In this document: positions 8,355 to 16,821 of the stretch, in pieces
Numbering within the stretch: position 1 is the first letter of the stretch
Layout of the letters: every line of letters begins with the position of its first letter
Assembly: GCA_050303335.1 (NCBI GenBank)
Contig: JBNLBN010000005.1
Location: 1-50,181 of the forward strand
Source: Bilamarchaeum sp050303335
Lineage (GTDB): Archaea > Micrarchaeota > Micrarchaeia > Anstonellales > Bilamarchaeaceae
Reading direction: 5' to 3'
DNA: 50,181 nt
Translations under genes and position numbers: made by a program
The notes under the pieces: model-generated
The model's database searches: none
Told to the model about the DNA's origin: nothing
Seen by the model: only the letters and a program-made list of their open reading frames with translations

Positions 8355-8375
8355 CTATTAATAATTTTTTAATAG
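8355..8375. promoter_or_regulatory. Palindromic operator between regulator gene and glmS
   Basis: CTATTAA (8355-8361) and TTAATAG (8369-8375) form a perfect 7-bp inverted repeat with a 7-base spacer. It sits 28 bases upstream of the regulator start and immediately before the likely glmS TATA element (TATTAAAAAG, 8380-8389), where a bound repressor would block both promoters. Confidence 0.55.
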
Positions 8376-8412
8376 AGGTATTAAAAAGACTTCCGGCTTT
8401 CAACTTTAACCT

Positions 8413-10089
8413 ATGTGCGGAATTATCGGCCATGTCGGATGCTCGGACTCGAAGTCCATCGTTAACGGACTGAAGAACCTTGAATACCGGGGATATGACT
8501 CCTACGGTATTGCAATGGCAGGAAGCGGCAGGATCGAGATCGAGAAAAAGACCGGAATGATCAGCGAGTCCGACATATTCCTGCAGGGAACAATCGGGAT
8601 AGGGCATACCCGGTGGGCAACGCACGGCGGGGTTACAGAGGAGAATGCACACCCCCACGGCAATGAAAATGTCGTGGCGGTGCACAACGGAGTCATCGAG
8701 AACTATGCAAAGCTCCGCAATGAGCTCTCGCACAGGGAGTTTTCATCCGAAACGGATTCAGAGATAATCCCCCATATGATCGAGGATTTCGGAGGGGATT
8801 TCCTTGAAGCCTTCCGAAGGACCGTAAGATCCCTTGAGGGATCATTCGCTATTGTCGCGATGAACAAGGACGAGGAGAAGCTCTACCTTGCAAGGCAGAA
8901 CAGCCCGCTAATAATCGGCATCGGGAAAAACGAGATGCTCTGCGCATCGGACATTCCGGCGATAGTTGCCCATGCGAACGAATTCGTGTCTCTTGAAGAC
9001 GGTGACATAGCTGTCGTTTCCAGGACCGGATATGACATTTTCGACGAATCCGGAAAATCGGTGGAGAGGCAGAGGATCTCGGTGGACATGACTGTCGATG
9101 AGGCGAAAAAGAACGGCCACGCACATTTCATGCACAAGGAGATCTTCGAGCAGGAAGGCTCTTTTTCAAGATCCCTCAAAGCAGATGTTTCGGAAGCAAA
9201 AAAGCTTATCGATTCCCATAAGAGGATAGACATACTTGCATGCGGTACAAGCTACCACGCAGGAATGGTGCTTGCGATGCTCCTTTCAAGAAAGGGCAAA
9301 TATGCAAATGCCTACATAGCAAGCGATTATCCGTATGTCGCAAACCCGGATGACGATACGCTCATAATAGCGATCAGCCAGAGCGGAGAGACTGCCGATG
9401 TCCTCCAGGCAATGAAAAAACTGAAGAACAGGAAAATAGCAATCACGAATACCGCCGGTTCATCCATAACACGGATATCTGATGAAAGCATCTTCCTGAA
9501 CTGCGGACCAGAGGTGGGCGTCGCAGCAACAAAGACATTCACATCCCAGCTTGCAATAGCCTACAGGCTCGCGCTTGATGAACTTCCAGCTATCGACATA
9601 GGATCGATGCTGGCCCTGGAAAACGAGGTCAAGGAGATCGCACAAAGGCTCAGGGACAGCGAACATGCCTTCTTCCTTGCGCGTGGAATCTATGTCCCTA
9701 TCGCCTATGAGGGATCGCTGAAATTCAAGGAGATAACATACATCCACAGCGAGGCATATCCCGGAGGCGAACTAAAGCACGGGACACTTTCTCTTGTTAC
9801 GGAAGGCACCCCGATCATTGCGCTTGCACCGGATGTGAAATCAACAATCAAGCTTCTTGGAAACATTAAGGAGGCGAAAGCACGCGGTGGAATGGTGGTG
9901 TCCATAACTGACGCCCAGGCTGTTGCGGATGAGAGCGACTATGCATTGAAGGTGCCTAAGATGGATGGGGATGCATATCCTGTTACGATGATCATCCTGC
10001 TCCAGCTTCTTGCCTATCACGTGAGCGTCCTTCGGGGGATAAATCCGGACAGGCCGAGGAACCTTGCAAAATCAGTGACTGTTGAATGA
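8413..10089 (+). CDS. glmS: Glutamine-fructose-6-phosphate aminotransferase
   Basis: Makes glucosamine-6-phosphate from fructose-6-phosphate and glutamine, the entry step to UDP-N-acetylglucosamine for glycans. The N-terminal glutaminase domain starts MCGIIGHVG, exposing the Cys nucleophile after Met removal. Two SIS sugar-isomerase domains follow (ACGTSYHAGM near 276, SQSGETADVLQA near 319, and a second near 420-530). The protein ends LAKSVTVE, as the family does. At 558 residues it is slightly short for the family (about 600). The TATA-like TATTAAAAAG about 28 bases upstream predicts a leaderless message, probably controlled by the divergent regulator. Confidence 0.96.
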   Translation: MCGIIGHVGCSDSKSIVNGLKNLEYRGYDSYGIAMAGSGRIEIEKKTGMISESDIFLQGTIGIGHTRWATHGGVTEENAHPHGNENVVAVHNGVIENYAKLRNELSHREFSSETDSEIIPHMIEDFGGDFLEAFRRTVRSLEGSFAIVAMNKDEEKLYLARQNSPLIIGIGKNEMLCASDIPAIVAHANEFVSLEDGDIAVVSRTGYDIFDESGKSVERQRISVDMTVDEAKKNGHAHFMHKEIFEQEGSFSRSLKADVSEAKKLIDSHKRIDILACGTSYHAGMVLAMLLSRKGKYANAYIASDYPYVANPDDDTLIIAISQSGETADVLQAMKKLKNRKIAITNTAGSSITRISDESIFLNCGPEVGVAATKTFTSQLAIAYRLALDELPAIDIGSMLALENEVKEIAQRLRDSEHAFFLARGIYVPIAYEGSLKFKEITYIHSEAYPGGELKHGTLSLVTEGTPIIALAPDVKSTIKLLGNIKEAKARGGMVVSITDAQAVADESDYALKVPKMDGDAYPVTMIILLQLLAYHVSVLRGINPDRPRNLAKSVTVE

Positions 10090-10091
10090 AT

Positions 10092-10412
10092 TCAGCCAAC
10101 TATTGAAAATTCAGCTATTTTTCCGGAAATAGAATTCAGCCTCAACTCCAGCTCCCCTATCATTACAGAATCATTGACAGCCATATTAATCTCCTTAAGT
10201 GCTGCCTTCTTGGTTTTCTCAACGCTAATAATATTGATCGTTACTGAATTCCTGTTGATCCTTGCAAGGTTGACGCTAATTATTATTTCAGGAGTTTCTA
10301 CAAGTTTGGCAGCTGTGTTCTTGCTGAGAAAAAGGGACTTATCCTCCCAGATTGCCCATCCTCCAATATTCGGTTCAGAATGACCTTTGAAGACACGTTT
10401 CACAATGTGCAC
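10092..10412 (-). CDS. Small hypothetical protein coupled to HEAT-repeat gene
   Basis: About 103-106 residues. The frame opens at GTG 10412, but a GTG at 10403 overlaps the HEAT gene's TGA as GTGA and may be the true start. The sequence alternates short hydrophobic strands (for example TPEIIISVNLARI, NSVTINIISV and IGELELRLNSI), suggesting a small beta-rich domain. I do not recognise the family. The overlap with the upstream HEAT gene points to a coupled pair, perhaps a scaffold and its partner. No signal peptide. Confidence 0.6.
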   Translation of the reverse strand: MHIVKRVFKGHSEPNIGGWAIWEDKSLFLSKNTAAKLVETPEIIISVNLARINRNSVTINIISVEKTKKAALKEINMAVNDSVMIGELELRLNSISGKIAEFSIVG

Positions 10413-11341
10413 ATCCGGAATCTGCCGTCAGTTTTTTTCTCAGGTTTTAGAAGTTTCAGCTTCTCCCTGTTGAATCCCTGCAGCCTTGCAATCTCGAAGT
10501 AAATCTTTCCCACCCTTCTCCTGGCATCTTCTTTTTCACTGCTGAGGTCTACAAACTTGTACAAAGCGGCTCTTGTTTTCCCCATGTCCAGGACCTTTAT
10601 CGAGTCCGCATCATCCAAGATACGTTCAATTACATGAATGGCCGCTTTCCGCACTGAATCTGATTTGTGGGCCATTGCCTCCACAGCCTGCGCAAGAGCA
10701 GCCTCGCCAATTGCTGAAAGCGAATCAAGGGCGTCCAGGCACAATCCCTCATCACCATTTGCAAGAATCCTTGCAAGTGTGGGAATCCCGTCTTCGCCGA
10801 AAGAACCGAGCGCTTCGATCGCCTTGCTACGTATTTCTTCTTCATCGGATACCATGCCCGCGATGCACTTGATCCCTTTCCTGTTGCCCGATTTTCTCAT
10901 TGATTCGATGACACACAACCTCACTTTTTTCTTCGGACTGTCTGCAAGATCCTCCAGTTTTGAGAAATCGAGATGTTCAAACTCGACCACTTCCTTTGCA
11001 GCCTTCATAGCGATATCCATGTTTTCGTCTTCAAACAAAGAGAGTATGTGGTCAATTGCACGCTCATCACCGATATCGATCAGGGCATCGCACGCTATCC
11101 ATCGTGTTGATACGCTTTCGCTTTTCAGGGCGTTGATCAACAGTGGAACGGCCGCTTGTCCGATTCCGACCACTGCCTTCCCCGCTTTGTTTGCAAGAGG
11201 CGCATTAACACTACCAAAAAGGCCTATCAGGGGTTCAATTGCCATTGTGCTTTTTGTAAATGTGAAATAATCTACAGCTTCCCACTGCAGCTTCAAATCT
11301 GCGCTCTGAAGCTTCTTCAGATTGTCCTCGATCTGGCCCAT
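10400..11341 (-). CDS. HEAT/PBS-lyase-type repeat protein
   Basis: About 313 residues of helical HEAT repeats, roughly eight units of 30-35 residues; typical repeat cores are AVPLLINALKSESVSTRWIA and GIPTLARILANGDEGLCLDA. The ATG at 11341 is preferred over 11350 because the TATA box TTTATAAA (11365-11372) is centred 27 bases upstream of it. Such solenoids serve as protein-binding scaffolds; no lyase activity is implied. It is divergent from the BtuF-like gene and coupled to the small gene downstream. Confidence 0.85.
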   Translation of the reverse strand: MGQIEDNLKKLQSADLKLQWEAVDYFTFTKSTMAIEPLIGLFGSVNAPLANKAGKAVVGIGQAAVPLLINALKSESVSTRWIACDALIDIGDERAIDHILSLFEDENMDIAMKAAKEVVEFEHLDFSKLEDLADSPKKKVRLCVIESMRKSGNRKGIKCIAGMVSDEEEIRSKAIEALGSFGEDGIPTLARILANGDEGLCLDALDSLSAIGEAALAQAVEAMAHKSDSVRKAAIHVIERILDDADSIKVLDMGKTRAALYKFVDLSSEKEDARRRVGKIYFEIARLQGFNREKLKLLKPEKKTDGRFRMCTL

Positions 11342-11419
11342 TATGTTCATTATGCATGAAAATGTTTATAAATCGCAAGAAAACAGAATTTATCACACAC
11401 ACAAAAAACCCATGCTGTC

Positions 11420-11442
11420 AATGTTACTTAAGAATTAACATT
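11420..11442. promoter_or_regulatory. Inverted repeat in divergent intergenic region
   Basis: AATGTTA (11420-11426) and TAACATT (11436-11442) are a perfect 7-bp inverted repeat around an inner CTTAAG. It lies between the HEAT gene and the BtuF-like gene, upstream of the latter's TATA element, ATTTTAAAC near 11468-11476, and is a plausible operator. The regulator is unknown. Confidence 0.4.
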
Positions 11443-11498
11443 TTCTACAACAACTTTTTTGCAATGGATTTTAAACCCAAGGCAATATTAATCTCATT

Positions 11499-12203
11499 AT
11501 GAAAATCGTCTCTCTTGCACCAAGCAATACCGACATACTCTTTTCACTCGGTGCAGGAAAGGACGTTATGGCATCTGTCGAGTGCGACCATCCCGTAAAG
11601 TTGATTGACGATATCTCGGTTGAAAAGCTGAAAAAATTCAATGCTGACATGATATTCACCTCCTGCGAGGATCAGAAGGAACTCACGGCAGAGCTTGAGG
11701 AGAACGGCCTGCCGGTAACTCACGTCTTTCCAAAAAACCTAAGGGACGTTTTCGACAGCATAACCGTGATCGGAGAGCTGATCGACAAGCCGGAAGAGGC
11801 ATCAACACTCACAGAGGAACTTAGCGCCAAGTTGGAGGAGCTTCGCGAATACAAATACAACAAGCCGAAACTTTATGTCGAGGCATCTCACAATCCGCCC
11901 AAAGTCGCAGGCTACTGGGTGCCGGATATCGCTGAAATCGCAGGATTCGATTACGGCCTCGTGAAATCCGGAAGGCCTGGCAGAGAAATCAGCACCGAAG
12001 AGATCTTCAAGTACAATCCCGATGCGATCGTCCTTTCGATAAGGAAAGGCGACAAGTCTGCTCTTTCAATGAAAAAGGACTGGCTGGAGCTGGATGCTAT
12101 AAAAAACAAAAAAGTCTATGTTATCGACCATTCGGTGATCAACCCGAGCCCGAAGATTCTCGAGGGCTGCACCGAACTACGGAAGATCATCTCTTCTTTT
12201 TGA
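11499..12203 (+). CDS. BtuF/FhuD-like helical-backbone binding protein without signal peptide
   Basis: 234 residues. The start KIVSLAPSNTDILFSLGAGK is the typical opening of cobalamin/metal-chelate periplasmic-binding-like proteins, followed by a two-lobe layout with a central helix (TEELSAKLEELREY) and the later PDAIVLS and NKKVYVID strands. Family members normally have a signal peptide and an ABC transporter; here neither is seen, so the protein should be cytoplasmic. It may bind a corrinoid or metal chelate inside the cell, as some related cobalamin-binding proteins do. A TATA element about 27 bases upstream suggests a leaderless message. It converges on the propeller gene with a 17-base overlap. 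Confidence 0.8.
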   Translation: MKIVSLAPSNTDILFSLGAGKDVMASVECDHPVKLIDDISVEKLKKFNADMIFTSCEDQKELTAELEENGLPVTHVFPKNLRDVFDSITVIGELIDKPEEASTLTEELSAKLEELREYKYNKPKLYVEASHNPPKVAGYWVPDIAEIAGFDYGLVKSGRPGREISTEEIFKYNPDAIVLSIRKGDKSALSMKKDWLELDAIKNKKVYVIDHSVINPSPKILEGCTELRKIISSF

Positions 12204-13842
12204 ACCTGTCTTTAAGGAACCTGGTCCAGACCTGCCACAATATGATCAATATGGCTACTGCGGCTATCCCAAGAAGGAGCGGATCAACGCCATCCCTGTT
12301 GACATTTATTTGGATGCTCTGGTCATTGAAGCCGATCTTTTTGATGGTGAAGTCGTACTGCCCCTGGGAATCGATTGACATGGTGATGTTCTTGTCGCTC
12401 GTTTTCTCCTGCCCGTTGAAGGTGTAGGTGAACCTCTCTACAGGGGACCCGTCATCCGCGTCATTCACGAATATCGTGAACTGCTGGCCTTCGACTATCA
12501 CACTGTTCGATGTCTTGATGTTGAAATCACTCAGATCGGTATTCGGGTCATAGTTCACGCTGACGCTCGTATATGACGATCCTGATTCCTCTCCCGCACC
12601 GTCGGTCTCCCTGCAGGATATTGTGTTTATCCCTGCATTGAAGATCCTGCTCGGGTCGGCTATGTACTGCCATTCATTCTGCTCTGTTGTTGCCTGGATC
12701 CAGTCTCCGCCGTTGATGCTTACAAGCACCATCGCTCCTCCTGCCTCAGAAACGAGCTTTCCTGAAATCACAAGTTCCTTCCTTCCAAGGAGCGCTCCTT
12801 CGATCGGAGAAGTAATCGAACAGGCTCTGGCAGTATTGAATGCATAAACACTTTTATCGCTCGTTCCGAATATCACTTTGCCCTGGTAATATACAGGGCT
12901 TCCTACAGCTCCTTTTGTCGGACCTTTCCATATTATTTCTCCATCCGCAGTCGATATCGCATAGATGTTCTTGTCTGAACCTCCAACGAATATTACATCC
13001 TGTCCGCCCATGAATCCGAATTCGGGCGTGCTTTTTACTGCCAGCTGTGTCGGCGCCTTCCAGAGCATGTTCCCTGAATTGATGTTGACAGCATATACGT
13101 TTGCGTCGTTGCTTCCGAAGTACAGACTGCTGCCGTCGCTGATGGGCGTTCCTGCAATCCAGTTCCTCGTCTTCATTTCCCAAAGGCTCAGGCCGTTGGA
13201 TGCAAGGTATGCATGCATCTTGCTGTCAAGGGCCCCGACAATGACAATGTTGCCCACGAGGACCGGGTCTGATTCCCAGAAACTCCCGTCCTTGATCCTT
13301 GCCCTGAATCTCACTGTTCCGCTGTCTGAGATCTTGATCAGTTCCTCCTGCTTTCCGAATATCACGAAATCAGTTCCGACAGCAGGCCCGGTCGTAACCG
13401 TCTTATTGTATGAATGTATCTTTGTGACCTCTCCGCCCTTTGATATCTTGTAGACTCCGTTATCTGCGGTCACGAATATCTCGTCGCTGTTGGCAGCGGC
13501 GCCGTATATCCTCGAGGAGTTGTATGCACTGATATTGAGGTTCACGTTCCAGACCTCCTTGCCGGTAGTGCCTATCATGAAGACCCTGCCCTGCCTGGTG
13601 GAGGAGATTACGGAGCCGTCAAATTCGAACACCTCGTTCGCGTTTCCTTTGACATCGAATTCCCATCTCTTGGACCCGGTATTCGGATCAAGCGCATATA
13701 TGGTGCCGTCGTCAGATGCAATAACCACGTTGTTCCTGTAGATTATGGGCTTTTCGGATATCTCACCATCCGTACCGAACTGCCATAGAAGAGAAGAAAA
13801 GGAGAATGAGAAAAGTAGCAGGAGAAGGAGCAGTTTTTTCAT
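12187..13842 (-). CDS. Membrane-anchored PQQ-type beta-propeller protein
   Basis: 551 residues from the ATG at 13842, one base after the uL11 stop with AAGGGAT upstream; a longer frame would intrude into uL11. Residues 1-20 are a signal peptide (MKKLLLLLLLFSFSFSS). Seven or so propeller blades follow, each with the G-x-x-Y-A-L-D-x-x-T-G-x-x-x-W pattern. Two Ig-like beta domains come after (about 330-510). A C-terminal transmembrane helix (LLLGIAAVAILIILWQVW) ends in a basic stretch. The propeller should face outside the cell, as in BamB-like proteins. It is probably co-transcribed with the ribosomal gene. Ligand unknown; PQQ binding is not implied. Confidence 0.85.
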   Translation of the reverse strand: MKKLLLLLLLFSFSFSSLLWQFGTDGEISEKPIIYRNNVVIASDDGTIYALDPNTGSKRWEFDVKGNANEVFEFDGSVISSTRQGRVFMIGTTGKEVWNVNLNISAYNSSRIYGAAANSDEIFVTADNGVYKISKGGEVTKIHSYNKTVTTGPAVGTDFVIFGKQEELIKISDSGTVRFRARIKDGSFWESDPVLVGNIVIVGALDSKMHAYLASNGLSLWEMKTRNWIAGTPISDGSSLYFGSNDANVYAVNINSGNMLWKAPTQLAVKSTPEFGFMGGQDVIFVGGSDKNIYAISTADGEIIWKGPTKGAVGSPVYYQGKVIFGTSDKSVYAFNTARACSITSPIEGALLGRKELVISGKLVSEAGGAMVLVSINGGDWIQATTEQNEWQYIADPSRIFNAGINTISCRETDGAGEESGSSYTSVSVNYDPNTDLSDFNIKTSNSVIVEGQQFTIFVNDADDGSPVERFTYTFNGQEKTSDKNITMSIDSQGQYDFTIKKIGFNDQSIQINVNRDGVDPLLLGIAAVAILIILWQVWTRFLKDRFKKKR

Positions 13843-13843
13843 G

Positions 13844-14311
13844 TTATCCCTTGAAAATCGACTCGTGCTTCCCTTCGTCAATTTCCTTGATAATTTCCCT
13901 TGCGTTCTTGCCGTCGATGGTGATTCCCATGGAAAGGCAGCTTCCGAGCACTTCCTTCACAGTTGCCTTCAGTTCGGAGCTCATGGAATTGTTCTTCTTC
14001 CTTGAAATCTCGATTATCTTCTCCAGGGGTATATTCCCTGCAGGGGCCTCCCTGTTTCCGGCGCCCTTCTGGATGCCTGCCTCCTTCTTGACAATCTCTC
14101 CTGTAGGAGGTGCACCCACTTCGATCTCGAAGCTCTTGTCGGTTTTGACAATCACCTTCACAGGCACCTTCATGCCGGAGAACCCCTTCGTTTCCTCGTT
14201 AATCTTTGCAACGACCTGTCCGATATTCACTCCCAGGGGAGCAAGGGCAGGCGCCAGAGGTGGTCCAGCGGACGCTTTGCCACCATCAACAATGACATCA
14301 ATAGTTTTCAT
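13844..14311 (-). CDS. rpl11: 50S ribosomal protein uL11
   Basis: 155 residues, the usual archaeal length. The N-terminal domain has the invariant proline-rich segment GGKASAGPPLAPALAPLGVN, followed by the C-terminal RNA-binding domain, with the A-x-x-x-V-x-G-x-x-x-S-M-G-I pattern. It forms the GTPase-associated centre with 23S rRNA. A TATA-like TTTAAAATAAAA about 26 bases upstream predicts a leaderless start. The usual archaeal neighbours (uL1, uL10) are absent; instead a secreted propeller gene follows by one base. Confidence 0.96.
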   Translation of the reverse strand: MKTIDVIVDGGKASAGPPLAPALAPLGVNIGQVVAKINEETKGFSGMKVPVKVIVKTDKSFEIEVGAPPTGEIVKKEAGIQKGAGNREAPAGNIPLEKIIEISRKKNNSMSSELKATVKEVLGSCLSMGITIDGKNAREIIKEIDEGKHESIFKG

Positions 14312-14345
14312 ATTATCACGTTTAGACAGATTTTATTTTAAATCT

Positions 14346-15023
14346 TCATCCCCAACCTTCAAGCTTCAATTTCTTCATGTCCGCGCCAATCCGGGAGAGA
14401 TGCTCCCTCATGGCCCTGATCATGACAAGAGGTCCGCAGATCCAGAAGCTGAACTCCTGCGGGTTTTCAATATGCCTCCCGATCATCGCAGCATCGATGC
14501 GCCCCTTCTCCCCATCCCATTCCTCCCGGGTGAGGGTATGGATGATCTTTATTGAAGGATTCTTCTGGCAGAGATCTTCCAGTTCATCCCTGTAGAGTAT
14601 GGAATCGCGCGTCTTCGAGCTGTAGAAGAAGACGAACTCGCCTTCGATATTTTCTCCTGCAATAGTCCTGAGGATGCTCATGATCGGTGCAATTCCGGTT
14701 CCTCCAGCAATGAATGCCGCCTTTTTCTCCCCCTCGAATGTGAAATGGCCTCCCCCCAACTGCACTCCTATTATATCTCCGGCCTTCACATCTGCAAGTT
14801 TCGATGTGAACTCCCCTCCGATCAGCTTGATGCAGAATTCGAGTTCCTGATCGTCCGGGCTTGATGCTACTGAATATGGCCTCTTGATCCCGTCCAGGTG
14901 GAGGAAGAGGAACTGGCCGGGCCTGTATTCGATCCTGTTTCCCAGTGGCTTCATCCTGTAAACTTTGGTGGATTCAGCGATGGTCCTAACAGAAGTGATC
15001 TCATACTTTTCAATAGGATTCAT
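14346..15023 (-). CDS. Ferredoxin-NADP+ reductase-type flavoprotein
   Basis: 225 residues. The FAD domain carries RPYS at 48-51. The NAD(P) domain has GGTGIAP at 107-113 and a C-G-P motif near 196-198. Such two-domain flavoproteins pass electrons between NAD(P)H and a partner such as ferredoxin or an oxygenase. It is shorter than typical Fnr (about 250-300) and has no 2Fe-2S domain, so it needs a separate partner, not visible here. The ATG at 15023 is 27 bases from a symmetric TATA box shared with the divergent membrane protein. Confidence 0.85.
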   Translation of the reverse strand: MNPIEKYEITSVRTIAESTKVYRMKPLGNRIEYRPGQFLFLHLDGIKRPYSVASSPDDQELEFCIKLIGGEFTSKLADVKAGDIIGVQLGGGHFTFEGEKKAAFIAGGTGIAPIMSILRTIAGENIEGEFVFFYSSKTRDSILYRDELEDLCQKNPSIKIIHTLTREEWDGEKGRIDAAMIGRHIENPQEFSFWICGPLVMIRAMREHLSRIGADMKKLKLEGWG

Positions 15024-15045
15024 ACCTAGAACCTGGGCGTGTATC

Positions 15046-15058
15046 TATTTAAATTTTA
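15046..15058. promoter_or_regulatory. Shared symmetric TATA box for two divergent leaderless genes
   Basis: The self-complementary ATTTAAAT (15047-15054) has its centre 27.5 bases from the minus-strand ATG at 15023 and 26.5 bases from the plus-strand ATG at 15077. One box could therefore start both transcripts at their first codons. Confidence 0.6.
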
Positions 15059-15076
15059 TTCCTGTTTATTGATGAT

Positions 15077-15805
15077 ATGGATGACGAACTTATCCGTATA
15101 TTCCAGTATACGACAAAATTCTATTTGGAGAGGCTCAAGCTGATAATCATCTTCTCAATCCCATTCATCATATCCTCGCTGCTTCTCCTGCTTGTGGCAG
15201 CGCCAACCTATAATGCGCTCGGGGCGCCCTATCTGCGTATCGGGAGCATCCCTGAACTTTCCATAATCGATCTTGTCATCACAGCTGCTGTCTATATAGT
15301 TTCAGTTTTCATCATTGCCGATACCATCGTTAATGTAAACATAATAATCCGAGCTAAGAGGACGCTTACCTCGATCAAGAGCGAGGTCATACAAGCGCTC
15401 TCGAAATATGCAACGAGGATATTCTACATATACACCCTGATGCTGCTGCTTTCATTCATAGCACAGCTTCTTCTCTACAGCCATCCTCTCCAGAGCATAC
15501 TTTATCCGGCATTCCTGCTCATTATGTCGTTCTTCCTTTTCTATGTCGCCCCGGCGGTGGTAATAGACAATTCAAGCACCGCAGATGCCATAAGAAGGTC
15601 CGCCTCGAGGGCGATCCGGAACCCGTCTCTTGTCTTTATCTGGGCGTTCTCCGGATTGATAGCCCTTTCGGTACTCAGTTTGGTAACGAGCTTCATCCCA
15701 TACGGATCATACATAGCACTGCTTGTCAACTCGCTCTTCGTCCTGCCATATTTAATTGTGTTGCAGACACAGATGTATATGGAGAAATACCCGCTGGCAA
15801 GGTAG
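15077..15805 (+). CDS. Polytopic membrane protein, unknown function
   Basis: 242 residues with about six predicted transmembrane segments (roughly 21-42, 63-92, 116-136, 140-165, 190-210 and 213-230). Short charged loops include a cytoplasmic-looking KRTLTSIKSEVIQALSKYA. It resembles general archaeal membrane proteins of the glycerophosphoryl-diester/DUF-type class only in layout; I do not assign a family. The fni gene starts 6 bases after its stop with an AGAGGAG ribosome site, so the two are one operon, possibly linked to isoprenoid lipid supply. Confidence 0.75.
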   Translation: MDDELIRIFQYTTKFYLERLKLIIIFSIPFIISSLLLLLVAAPTYNALGAPYLRIGSIPELSIIDLVITAAVYIVSVFIIADTIVNVNIIIRAKRTLTSIKSEVIQALSKYATRIFYIYTLMLLLSFIAQLLLYSHPLQSILYPAFLLIMSFFLFYVAPAVVIDNSSTADAIRRSASRAIRNPSLVFIWAFSGLIALSVLSLVTSFIPYGSYIALLVNSLFVLPYLIVLQTQMYMEKYPLAR

Positions 15806-15811
15806 AGGAGT

Positions 15812-16792
15812 ATGACAACTGAATCAAGAAAGAAAGACCATGTAGAACTAGTCGTCAAAAAAGGGGCGCAATATGAAAAGACATCCGGTTTCGAGAGGAT
15901 AGACTTTGTCCACAACTCGCTTCCGGAAATCAATTTCGATGAGATCGACCTTTCAACGCAGTTCCTTGGAAAGAGCCTCCGCTATCCTGTCCTCATCACT
16001 GCGATGACCGGAGGATACAAGGATGCCAAAAAGATCAACAGGGACCTTGCATCGGCATGCCAGAAGCACGGCCTTGCATTCGGTCTCGGTTCCCAGAGGG
16101 CCATGATAGAGAACCCTGGACTGAAAGAGACATATTCCGTGCGTGACGTTGCGCCGGATATCCCGCTTATTGCAAACATCGGGGCATACCAGCTAAAAAA
16201 ATACGATTTCGACCAGATCGAATCGCTGGTATCATCAGTTGAAGCCGATGCGCTTGCAGTCCACCTCAACCCGCTTCAGGAGATAATCCAGAAGGAAGGC
16301 GACAGGGATTTTTCAGGAATCCTCGATGCAATCAGGTCCACTGTTGAAAAGCTCGATGTCCCAATAATAGCGAAGGAGACCGGAGCAGGGATAAGCCAGG
16401 ATGTCGCATTGAAGCTTCAGGATGCAGGAGTGGAATACATAGATGTTTCAGGTTCGGGCGGAACAAGCTGGAGCAAGGTCGAATATCTGAGGCAGATGTC
16501 GACGCCAGGATTCGAGAACTGGGGGATACCTACAGTAACTTCACTGATCGAATGCCGCAATACCGTGCCGCTTATCGCAACAGGGGGCATAAGGGACGGG
16601 ATTTCAGGTGCAAAGGCCATAGCCCTTGGAGCATCAATTGTGGGCGCAGGGTATCCTTTCCTCGTGGCATTAAGGAACGGGGAGCTGGAAAGCTTCATAG
16701 AGGAATTCACGAGCCAGATGAAGATAACCGCATTCCTTACCGGATCAAAGACCCTGGATGACCTCAAGCACGCTAAGACAATCTTTTATTAA
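15812..16792 (+). CDS. fni: Type 2 isopentenyl-diphosphate isomerase
   Basis: FMN-dependent enzyme converting isopentenyl to dimethylallyl diphosphate for archaeal isoprenoid lipids. Diagnostic motifs in order: RKKDH (6-10), MTGG (65-68), GSQR (93-96), HLNPLQE (151-157), KETGAG near 190, GSGGTSW near 207 and TGGIRDG near 250, all on a TIM-barrel scaffold. At 326 residues it is slightly short of the usual 340-350. It follows the membrane-protein gene by 6 bases. Confidence 0.95.
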   Translation: MTTESRKKDHVELVVKKGAQYEKTSGFERIDFVHNSLPEINFDEIDLSTQFLGKSLRYPVLITAMTGGYKDAKKINRDLASACQKHGLAFGLGSQRAMIENPGLKETYSVRDVAPDIPLIANIGAYQLKKYDFDQIESLVSSVEADALAVHLNPLQEIIQKEGDRDFSGILDAIRSTVEKLDVPIIAKETGAGISQDVALKLQDAGVEYIDVSGSGGTSWSKVEYLRQMSTPGFENWGIPTVTSLIECRNTVPLIATGGIRDGISGAKAIALGASIVGAGYPFLVALRNGELESFIEEFTSQMKITAFLTGSKTLDDLKHAKTIFY

Positions 16793-16821
16793 CATTTAAA
16801 TACTTGTTTTACCATAATTAT

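Noticed and set aside
10400..11341. Reading the HEAT protein as a phycocyanobilin lyase.
   Set aside because: Only the repeat pattern matches; no pigment proteins occur here, and the repeat alone does not imply lyase activity.
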